Shown in pieces: positions 58,005 to 64,000 of a stretch of DNA of 64,000 nucleotides (its first letter is position 1; each line of letters starts with the position of its first letter). Made by a program: the position numbers and the translations under genes. Under the pieces are notes generated by a model. That model saw only the letters and a program-made list of their open reading frames with translations. It was not told the origin of the DNA and searched no databases. The DNA is taken from positions 558,001 to 622,000 of the forward strand of contig NC_021985.1 of assembly GCF_000444875.1 (NCBI RefSeq), read 5' to 3'. The stretch is from Streptomyces collinus Tu 365 (GTDB lineage: Bacteria; Actinomycetota; Actinomycetes; Streptomycetales; Streptomycetaceae).

Positions 58005-58457
58005 ATGTCGTCGGATACGCAGCCGCGCCACGATACGAGCCGGCCGGCGCCGCAGGCGTCGGCGCAGGCGTCGGCGCAAGAGCCGGTGGGTGAGCTGGTG
58101 CAGCGTGCCTCGCAGCAGCTCAGTGAGCTGGTGCGCGGGGAACTGCGCTTGGCGCAGGCGGAGATGAAGGAGAAGGGCAAGCGCTACGGCAAGGGCGGCG
58201 GGCTGTTCGGCGGTGCCGGACTGGTCGGGTTCCTGATGCTGGAGGCCCTGGTGGCCACCGTCATCGCCGCGCTCGCGGTGGCACTGCCGGTGTGGGCCGC
58301 GGGCCTCATCGTGACCGCGGTCCTCGGCCTGGTCGCCGCGGTGATGGCGCTGACCGGGAAGAAGGAGGTCTCCTCGGCCGCCCCGCCCGCGCCCGAGGAG
58401 ACGATCGAGAACGTGAAGGCCGACGTGGCCGAGATCAAGGAGAGTGCCCACCGATGA
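58005..58457 (+). CDS. Actinobacterial Holin-X (phage holin family) membrane protein
   Basis: A 150-residue protein. An amphipathic helix (ELVQRASQQLSELVRGELRL, then AQAEMKEKGKRYGKGGG) is followed by two membrane helices (GAGLVGFLMLEALVATVIAA and AAGLIVTAVLGLVAAVMAL), the pattern of the Holin-X/DUF1469 family. The name reflects sequence likeness to holins; these proteins are ordinary chromosomal membrane-stress proteins. GGGAGG lies 8 bp before the ATG. The DUF3618 gene overlaps its stop by 4 nt. Confidence 0.85.
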   Translation: MSSDTQPRHDTSRPAPQASAQASAQEPVGELVQRASQQLSELVRGELRLAQAEMKEKGKRYGKGGGLFGGAGLVGFLMLEALVATVIAALAVALPVWAAGLIVTAVLGLVAAVMALTGKKEVSSAAPPAPEETIENVKADVAEIKESAHR

Positions 58458-58876
58458 CGCAGCCGCCTCACGACGAGCCCACCGCGCAGAGCCCGGAGGA
58501 ACTGCGCGAGCAGATCGAGCACACCCGACACGAGCTCGGCGACACCGTCCAGGCGCTCGCGGCCAAGACCGACGTCAAGGCCCGCGCGCAGGAGAAGGCC
58601 GCCGAGATGAAGGAACAGGCCGCCGTGAAGGCCGGGGAGCTGAAGGAACAAGCCGCACTCAAGGCCGAGCAGGTCAAGGCCAAGGCTGCCGAAGCCGCGT
58701 CCCGCGTCCAGGACAAGCTGCCCGACCCGGTCAGGGAGCGGGCCGTCCAGGCCGCCGGGCAGGCACGGGCCACCACGGCCCAGGGCCTGCACAAGGCACG
58801 CGGCAACCGCCAACTGCTCGTCGCGGCCGCCGCCGCGGGCACGCTCGTGTGGCTGATCCGCCGCAAGAAGAGGTGA
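58454..58876 (+). CDS. DUF3618 membrane-anchored protein
   Basis: A 140-residue protein. The N-terminal SPEELREQIEHTRHELGDTV is the DUF3618 signature, followed by a long Ala/Lys helix (VKARAQEKAAEMKEQAAVKA and repeats) and a C-terminal membrane helix with RRKKR. The pair Holin-X/DUF3618 is widespread in Actinobacteria and often follows general stress regulation. ATGA overlap couples its translation to the preceding gene. The operon ends at the hairpin 58999-59034. Confidence 0.86.
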   Translation: MTQPPHDEPTAQSPEELREQIEHTRHELGDTVQALAAKTDVKARAQEKAAEMKEQAAVKAGELKEQAALKAEQVKAKAAEAASRVQDKLPDPVRERAVQAAGQARATTAQGLHKARGNRQLLVAAAAAGTLVWLIRRKKR

Positions 58877-58998
58877 CGCGCGGCGGCGTCCCGCACCGGC
58901 CGTCAAGCGCCGGGTTCCGCCTTGGGCTCCCGCCGGTACGCGCCACCTGCCCGGTGACCGGCAGCCGGCCCGGCTGACCCGGACGGCCGGGGAACGGA

Positions 58999-59034
58999 GA
59001 GGGGGCCGGTGCGGACACGGTCACCGGCCCCCTC
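58999..59034 (+). terminator. Operon terminator hairpin
   Basis: GAGGGGGCCGGTG (58999-59011) pairs perfectly with CACCGGCCCCCTC (59022-59034) over a 10-nt loop, 122 bp after the DUF3618 stop. Confidence 0.75.
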
Positions 59035-59149
59035 GGTCACGCCAGGCTCCCTCGCCGCCCCCCGGCTCCTCAGGCTCCCTACCCGGCCCCCCGGCCCCCG
59101 GCCGCCTCAGGCCCCCTCCCCCGTTGGCCGTACAGGTCGGCGGACAGCG

Positions 59150-59185
59150 CTCGGCCCCGGCCCCACGACGAGGGCCGGGGCCGAG
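59150..59185. terminator. Hairpin, probably a second transcript end
   Basis: CTCGGCCCCGGCCC (59150-59163) and GGGCCGGGGCCGAG (59172-59185) form a perfect 14-bp stem with 8-nt loop. It lies in a non-coding stretch (58877-59350) between the DUF3618 gene and a pseudogene, and may be the terminator of a lost gene. Confidence 0.6.
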
Positions 59186-59350
59186 GCCGCGCGAGGGGCG
59201 GCGGCGCGTCTGCGCCCGTCGGTACGGGGATGGCAGGGCTCTTGGGGGCTCCGGCCCTCGCGGCGATGAGTTCCCGGATCGCCGGGTGTCTGTCGTCAGG
59301 ACGGGGCGGGGCACCGCGTCCCGCCGCGTCTGTCGGGAAGAGGTCCGCTG

Positions 59351-59624
59351 ATGAGCGATCTGCACGAGACCCTGCGACGGTACGTCGACCGGGGGGCGGT
59401 CCCCGGGGCCGTGGCGCTGGTGGCCCGGGGGGGACGACGTCGAGGTGGTCGCCGTCGGGTCGCTGGACGTCGGCGGTTCGGCGCCGATGACACGGGAGTC
59501 CATCACGGCCCACCTGGTCCCGTCCACGGGGACGGTGACGATCCTGCTGACCCAGGTGGCGATGGTCGACCCGGCCCCTCCCCCGCTGATGCGGGACTTC
59601 TGGCGCTGCACGGCGGGAACGTGA
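59351..59624 (+). pseudogene. Serine hydrolase (beta-lactamase family) pseudogene
   Basis: The frame opens MSDLHETLRRYVDRGAVPGA and VALVARG, the normal start of a Streptomyces class-C-type serine hydrolase. A run of seven G at 59427-59433 shifts the frame by one. With one G removed the sequence continues DDVEVVAVGSLDVGGSAPM and TRESIT, then jumps to the C-terminal HLVPSTGTVTILLTQVAM and PPPLMRDFW, stopping at 59624. The whole catalytic middle (about 300 residues including S-x-x-K) is missing. So this is a decayed gene with an internal deletion plus frameshift. Confidence 0.75.
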
Positions 59625-59772
59625 CTGTCCGGGCGGCCGTCGCTTCGTCGCCCCGACCGCTACGTGGGGACGTCCACGGGCCGGCTCGCACGGCACGACC
59701 TCGTGCGCCCCGGCGTCCGTCACGGGCGGGACGGCACCGGCGAGGCAGCGGGCTCCCCTGCCCGCCGACCGG

Positions 59773-60144
59773 TCAGGGAGCCGCGTGCTGTACGGGCAGG
59801 ACGGCGGCCGGGCCGCGCGGGCCCGGTGGGCGGGGTGTCGTCATGTGGAACTGGGCGCGGGTGCCGGTGAGGTCCAGGACGTGCCGGGGCTGCGCCTGGA
59901 GACCGGACAGCTCCAGGTGTCCGCCGTGTATGCCGGCGTTCCGGTTCAGGGTCTGCAGCAGGCCGAGGCCGCTGGCGTCCATGAACGCCACGCCCGCGAG
60001 GTCGAGGCACAGAATGCGGTGTCGGACGTTCACCCGGTCCGTGACCTCACTGACCTGCGGACAGGCATCGAAGTCGAGGTCACCGACCACCGTGATCACG
60101 GTCCGGTCGGAGAGATCACTGACGTACACATCGACAGAAGGCAT
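59773..60144 (-). CDS. STAS-domain anti-sigma factor antagonist
   Basis: A 123-residue STAS protein. The phospho-loop is CLDLAGVAFMDASGLGLLQ with acceptor serine at about 58. The first strand pair VDVYVSDLSDRTVITVVGDL fits the family. The last 25 residues are proline-rich and outside the fold. The ATG at 60144 was chosen over a GTG four codons upstream. It is the third STAS protein in the window. No kinase lies beside it, so its partner is unlinked, perhaps the RsbW-like protein at 8427. Confidence 0.82.
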   Translation of the reverse strand: MPSVDVYVSDLSDRTVITVVGDLDFDACPQVSEVTDRVNVRHRILCLDLAGVAFMDASGLGLLQTLNRNAGIHGGHLELSGLQAQPRHVLDLTGTRAQFHMTTPRPPGPRGPAAVLPVQHAAP

Positions 60145-60156
60145 GGGACAGAACAC

Positions 60157-60752
60157 CGCCGTTCGGGATCAAAGCCCATCACGGTCGGCTCCCACTGCCG
60201 GAAGTAGGCCGTCAAGCGCGCGACACACCAGTGCCGCTCACAGCCGAGCGAGACACCCTGCGCCGGCCACCGCCCTTTCCTCCGTCCACGGCGAAGAGGG
60301 GCGCGGGGTCGCCACCAGACCAGACTGGTTCCCTTCGAGCGTGTCACACAGCGGCTGCCGGCGCCAGACCTGCCCGGACCCCGTTCCCGGCGGCCCTCAC
60401 CGCCCTCGGGGACCGGGCAGGGCGCCGTCGGGCCGGGCCGTGCCGGCACCCCGTCCCTGGCGTCGACGGCCAGGTCGGACCCGTGGGGGGGAGCGGTGCC
60501 GCACCGCGGCACGACGGTGTCGTCGCAGGCCGCGATCAGCGCGGTGATCCGTGGGTCCCAGCCGGGCAGCATGTCGACCCGGCCGCGCCCGGGCCGCGGC
60601 CGGGTCGTCGAACGGGATCCCGCTGACCGCGCGGTTGCGGCCGGCTGTCAGGGGCGTCGCCGCCACGGTCACACGGCCGGCCGAGATGACGGCACACCCG
60701 CCCGGTGGCCGGGGACCGTTTGCCGCTCATGCCGACGGGGACCCGGCTGCTC
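60157..60752. other. Intergenic region with possible coding remnant
   Basis: About 600 bp with no intact gene. On the minus strand near 60490-60640, two overlapping frames read GRNRAVSGIPFDDPAAARAR and then MLPGWDPRITALIAACDDTV, which could be one protein interrupted by a frameshift; the second piece is faintly like the middle of FAD-dependent monooxygenases. I would not call a gene here. Confidence 0.25.
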
Positions 60753-61640
60753 ATGACTACAGCACCCCCTCGTCGCCGGACAGGTCAGAATCGGGTCTTG
60801 TGGCTCCTGGACCGCCTGGAGCGGGAGCCGCGCGCGGACGCGGTGATCGACAAGCTCAGCAGCGGCGTCAGGTCCCTGCCCCTGGGCCGTGGCCGGGACC
60901 TGCTGCACGGCAAGTGGCTGGGCCACCCGGTGCATCCGCTGATGGTCCAGGTGCCGATCGGCGCCTGGTTCTCGGCCGCGCTGCTCGACCTGTGTCCCGG
61001 CCGGTCACGCGAGGCCGGCCTGTTGATCGGAGTCGGGTTGGCCGCGACCGGCCCCGCCGCGGTGACGGGGGCGGTCGACTGGGCGGAACTGCATCCACAG
61101 CAGCAGCGTGTCGGCCTGGCGCACTCCCTGGCCAACACGGTCGCCGCCGGGCTCTACGCGACCTCCCTGGTCTACCGCGTCAAGGGACGCACCGCGCGGG
61201 GCCGTGCCCTCGGCTTCCTGGGGCTGACGGCCGTCGGGATCGGCGGCATGCTGGGCGGCCACCTGGCCTACCGGCAGGCGTCCGGCGCCAATCACGCGGA
61301 AGAGGTTCCCCACGTCGTCTCGGAGGGCTGGCACCGTGTCGGGGCCCTGGCCGAGTTCTCGGAAGGCCGGCCGGAACGGCGCAGCGTGGACGACGTGCCG
61401 GTGCTCGTGGTCCGCGAAGCCGACGGGGTCGTACACGCCCTGGCCGAACGGTGCAGTCATCTTGCGGGACCGCTGTCCGAGGGCGTCGTCGCCGACGGAT
61501 GTGTCGAGTGCCCCTGGCACGGAAGCGTGTTCCGGCTGTCGGACGGCTGGAACGTACGCGGCCCGGCCACCGCACCGCAGCCCGCCTTCGACACCCGGAT
61601 CGTCGACGGCGAGGTGGAGGTCCGGCTGCGCGGCCACTAG
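60753..61640 (+). CDS. DUF2231-Rieske [2Fe-2S] membrane protein
   Basis: A 295-residue protein. Residues 40-185 form a DUF2231 membrane domain with four helices (LLHGKWLGHPVHPLMVQVP, then GAWFSAALLDL). Residues 195-295 are a Rieske domain with the cluster ligands in ERCSHLAGPLSEG and CVECPWHGSVFRLSDG (C-x-H and C-x2-H). It should carry an electron-transfer cluster facing either side of the membrane. The ATG at 60753 was used; another in-frame ATG at 60729 is equally possible. Monocistronic. Confidence 0.84.
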   Translation: MTTAPPRRRTGQNRVLWLLDRLEREPRADAVIDKLSSGVRSLPLGRGRDLLHGKWLGHPVHPLMVQVPIGAWFSAALLDLCPGRSREAGLLIGVGLAATGPAAVTGAVDWAELHPQQQRVGLAHSLANTVAAGLYATSLVYRVKGRTARGRALGFLGLTAVGIGGMLGGHLAYRQASGANHAEEVPHVVSEGWHRVGALAEFSEGRPERRSVDDVPVLVVREADGVVHALAERCSHLAGPLSEGVVADGCVECPWHGSVFRLSDGWNVRGPATAPQPAFDTRIVDGEVEVRLRGH

Positions 61641-61928
61641 GCCGGGACTTCGCGGTCACGGCCTGGTGCGGGCAGCCGGGCCGTGATACCAGTCGCGGTC
61701 GGCGGCCGATCGCGGCGGAGCGCGCAAGTGGTGGCGACCGCCGCCCCGTTGCCGTGTTCGCGAGCCCTCCGGTGCGCTGTGCGTGCGCTCGCGGCTTCGT
61801 CCGTGGCGGCCCCATCACCCGAGTGGCGCAAGCGATCGAAGGGGGCCAGCCTGAGAAGAGCGGCGCGCGTCGATGATGTGCTGCCGTTGAAGCGGTTTCC
61901 CCGCCCCCTCGCTCCGGGGAGGAGCATC

Positions 61929-62492
61929 ATGCCCGTACCGATACGACGCCTGGTCGTGGCGTCCATCATGTGCTGCGCCTTGCTGGCGGGTTCGACGGCC
62001 CATGCCGCCCCCCAGCACACCGTGCGGGGCGCGGCCACCGTCGCCGTCACCGATCCCACACCCAGTCCGAGTACGACGGCGGAGAAGCGCAGGTTCGCCA
62101 AGACGCGCTTCGTCGCGGACGCCGCGCTGGCTGCCGGCGCGACCTACCAGTGGATCGTCAAGCCGTACAGGGCAGGCAAGTTCAAGAAGGGCGCCCACGG
62201 CCGCAGGGTTGCTCTCGTGAAAGGCGCCCTCGCAGGCGCGTTCACGTACAACCGGCTCAAGGCAGCCGTCCGCAACGCCAAGGCCGACCCCGCCCTCTCC
62301 AAGGCCCTCGCGCCCCTGAACGCGGGCATCGAGTCCTTGAAGCAGCTGCCGTCGAAACTGCGCAAGGGCAACACCGATGACACCGTCAGCAGTTACAACG
62401 ACGTCATCAACAAGGTGAAGGAGGCCGGCAAGAGCGCGGGCGCCGAGGTCAAGGACAAGGTACCCAGCGCATCGCAGCTGACCGGCTCCTGA
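61929..62492 (+). CDS. Secreted protein, 187 residues
   Basis: A Sec signal peptide (MPVPIRRLVVASIMCCALLA, then GSTAHAAPQ) leads a basic, helical mature protein: VADAALAAGATYQWIVKPYR, KKGAHGRRVALVKGALAGAF, TYNRLKAAVRNAKADPALSK. The rest is amphipathic with Lys and Asp. The family is unknown to me; similar sequences occur in Streptomyces as secreted hypothetical proteins. GGGGAGGAG precedes the ATG at good spacing. Confidence 0.7.
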   Translation: MPVPIRRLVVASIMCCALLAGSTAHAAPQHTVRGAATVAVTDPTPSPSTTAEKRRFAKTRFVADAALAAGATYQWIVKPYRAGKFKKGAHGRRVALVKGALAGAFTYNRLKAAVRNAKADPALSKALAPLNAGIESLKQLPSKLRKGNTDDTVSSYNDVINKVKEAGKSAGAEVKDKVPSASQLTGS

Positions 62493-62826
62493 GGTTCCGT
62501 CACCGGCTGCGGCGCCGATCGGGCTGCGCCCCGGACGAGGGGTGCCGCGGGGCCGAGGCACACGGGAGTCCGGACGTCGTGGCCACTGCACGGGGGCGGC
62601 CTCCGCGGCCGGCCGGCATACCGAGCGCGACCCCGATCCCGGCGCTCCCGAGGCCACGCTCGCGGGTGCCTGCTGGACCCGGACCCTCCTGCCGGCACGG
62701 ACGGCCCGCGCGGTCGGCGACCGGGCCCGGGTCACGGCCACCGCCTGGCGCGGGTTCTACGGCCCCAAGGCCGGGGGCGTGCGTGGGGCTGTTTTCTGAG
62801 AGCCTGGTCACGAGGAGTGGTAGCTC
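62493..62826. other. Intergenic region, no gene supported
   Basis: A 334-bp gap. A plus-strand frame (62542-62799) includes WTRTLLPARTARAVGDRARV but lacks a ribosome site and family features. The right end holds GAGGAG for the following SpoIIE-type gene. Confidence 0.35.
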
Positions 62827-64000
62827 ATGACCGGTTCGGGCGGTGAGCGGGATCCCGGCTTCGCGGATGAGGTCCTGCGCGATCTGGGTGCCGGCGTCTT
62901 CACCCTGGACCCGGCCGGGCGGATCACCTATGTCAATCCGTGGGCAGAGCGCCTGTTGCGCCGGCCGGTGGCGCGGATGCTGGGGCACGACGCGCACGAC
63001 CTGCTCCATCGCAGCCCCGACGGGAGTCCCGTACCGCGTGAGCGGTGCCTGCTGCGCACTCCCCTGGCCGGGAGCCGGGACGCCGTGGAGGGAAGCGAGG
63101 AGTACTTCCTGCGCGGTGACGGCGTCCTGCTGCCGATCATCTGGTCGGCGACACCCCTCAGGCCCGGGAAGACGTCCGGCGGGGTGGTGATCGTTTTCAG
63201 TGACTTCAGCCTGCACCGTGACGCCGAGGAGCGGGCGATCGCCCACACCGCCGCGCTGGAGGCGCTCACCAACCGGCTGAACCTGCTCGCCGAGGTCTCC
63301 TCGGTGCTGATGTCCACCATGGACGCCATCGCCGCGGCACGTGCGCTGCTCCCCCTGCTGGTGCCGGAACTCGGGCTCTGGGCCGCCGTCGACCTCGTCG
63401 ACGCCCACTCCGGCATCCCGCGGCGCGTCGCGGTGCACAGCCCCGCTCAACCTGACCGTGCCAGGGAACTCACGGGACCGCTGGCCACGGCCCGGCAGCG
63501 GCCGGAGATCATTCACGGTGATCAGCCGGTCCTTTTGGAGGCCGGTCACCTGGTGGACGCGGGTGCGGCGCTCGCGGCCGGCCACCGGATCCTGTTCGAC
63601 CGGCTCGGTGGCCGCTGGGCCACCGCGGTACCCATCCGTTCCCGCCGGCGGTACTACGGGGTGCTGACCGTGGCGCGGGCCGGGGACACCCGTCCGCCGC
63701 CCGAGGGCGAGACGCGGCTGCTCGCGGACATCGGGCGCCGGCTCGCGCTGGTGCTGGACAACAGCCAGCTGTACGAGGAGCAGCGCAACGTCGCGGAGAC
63801 CATGCAACGCCAACTGCTGGCCCCGCTGCCACAGGTCGACCACCTGCGGATGGCCGCCCGCTACCTGCCGGCGCAGCGCGCCATGGAGATCGGCGGGGAC
63901 TGGTACGACGCCTTCCTGCTCGCGGACGGCGTGATGGCCCTGGTGATCGGGGACGTGGTGGGACACGATCTCCAGGCCGCCGTCCACATGGCCGAGGTCC
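62827..64000 (+). CDS. PAS-GAF-SpoIIE serine phosphatase, truncated by window end
   Basis: At least 391 residues. A PAS domain (10-135: GVFTLDPAGRITYVNPWAER) is followed by a GAF domain (about 150-310, with LLPLLVPELGLWAAVDLVD and YYGVLTVARAGDT) and the start of a PP2C_SIG domain (ETMQRQLLAPLPQVDHLRMA, MEIGGDWYDAFLLADG, ALVIGDVVGHDLQAA). Such proteins dephosphorylate STAS antagonists in answer to cytoplasmic signals. The gene continues past 64000; relatives often add a C-terminal HATPase kinase domain. ATG at 62827 after GAGGAG. Confidence 0.88.
   Translation, partial: MTGSGGERDPGFADEVLRDLGAGVFTLDPAGRITYVNPWAERLLRRPVARMLGHDAHDLLHRSPDGSPVPRERCLLRTPLAGSRDAVEGSEEYFLRGDGVLLPIIWSATPLRPGKTSGGVVIVFSDFSLHRDAEERAIAHTAALEALTNRLNLLAEVSSVLMSTMDAIAAARALLPLLVPELGLWAAVDLVDAHSGIPRRVAVHSPAQPDRARELTGPLATARQRPEIIHGDQPVLLEAGHLVDAGAALAAGHRILFDRLGGRWATAVPIRSRRRYYGVLTVARAGDTRPPPEGETRLLADIGRRLALVLDNSQLYEEQRNVAETMQRQLLAPLPQVDHLRMAARYLPAQRAMEIGGDWYDAFLLADGVMALVIGDVVGHDLQAAVHMAEV

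Noticed and set aside
58005..58876. Prophage lysis cassette
   Set aside because: The holin-like name comes from the Holin-X family, a chromosomal membrane protein group; no endolysin, tail or capsid gene is near, and the DUF3618 partner is typical of stress operons.
60490..60672. FAD-dependent monooxygenase gene
   Set aside because: Likeness is weak, limited to two short pieces in different frames, with no FAD-binding motif.

Overview
The window is high-GC actinobacterial DNA with strong third-position GC bias, frequent GTG starts and AGGAGG-type ribosome sites. Its gene content is typical of Streptomyces: mycothiol-dependent maleylpyruvate-isomerase-like proteins, many STAS/RsbW/SpoIIE switch proteins, DUF4232, GPP34, GlxA-type and MocR regulators, and small secreted proteins. 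I see no tRNA, rRNA, insertion sequence, CRISPR array or phage structural gene. Most of the window reads as chromosomal accessory or chromosome-arm DNA with several decayed gene remnants.

Layout. 1-6 kb: end of a DUF1206 membrane protein, a mycothiol-dependent enzyme, a MocR regulator divergent from an MFS exporter that overlaps a second mycothiol-type enzyme, a HIT protein and a DUF427 protein. 6-13.1 kb: a stress-related block with two STAS anti-sigma antagonists, an RsbW-like kinase, a lone gas-vesicle GvpA/J protein, HEAT-repeat and DUF2267 proteins, and an Hsp18-type small heat-shock gene. Two of these genes have sigma-B-like promoters, and hsp18 has two RheA-type operators. 13.4-22.2 kb: small hypotheticals, a VOC protein, isochorismatase plus GlxA regulator, and pyruvate oxidase beside an FMN glutamate-synthase-like protein.

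22.2-29.7 kb, minus strand: a poly-gamma-glutamate-type locus read in the order double-sensor HAMP protein, pgsB, pgsC, secreted NlpC/P60 peptidase, GT39 glycosyltransferase. PgsB ligates the amino acids, PgsC is its membrane partner, and the peptidase probably trims or releases the polymer. The usual PgsA/CapA protein is absent. 29.8-42.7 kb: two secreted esterases, GPP34, a two-component system, an MFS exporter, acetyltransferases, a metallo-beta-lactamase-fold protein, a SpoIIE phosphatase and a flavodoxin-fold reductase.

43.0-52.4 kb: a DHA2 exporter, then a five-gene operon in which every junction overlaps by 4 nt. It encodes a PaaK-like adenylating enzyme, an MFS exporter, a two-domain GNAT protein, a LuxE-type acyl-protein synthetase, and a LuxC acyl reductase fused to a second PaaK-like enzyme. 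No luciferase gene is present, so this is best read as a carboxylic-acid activation and reduction pathway for a small metabolite, related in logic to GriC/GriD. It is the strongest candidate here for an undescribed system.

52.6-64 kb: a DUF4232 secreted protein, a membrane Mrr-type nuclease, a TetR regulator with paired operators, a serine beta-lactamase-like protein, a membrane-stress operon (Holin-X plus DUF3618), a serine-hydrolase pseudogene, a third STAS protein, a Rieske protein and the start of a PAS-GAF-SpoIIE phosphatase cut by the window end.
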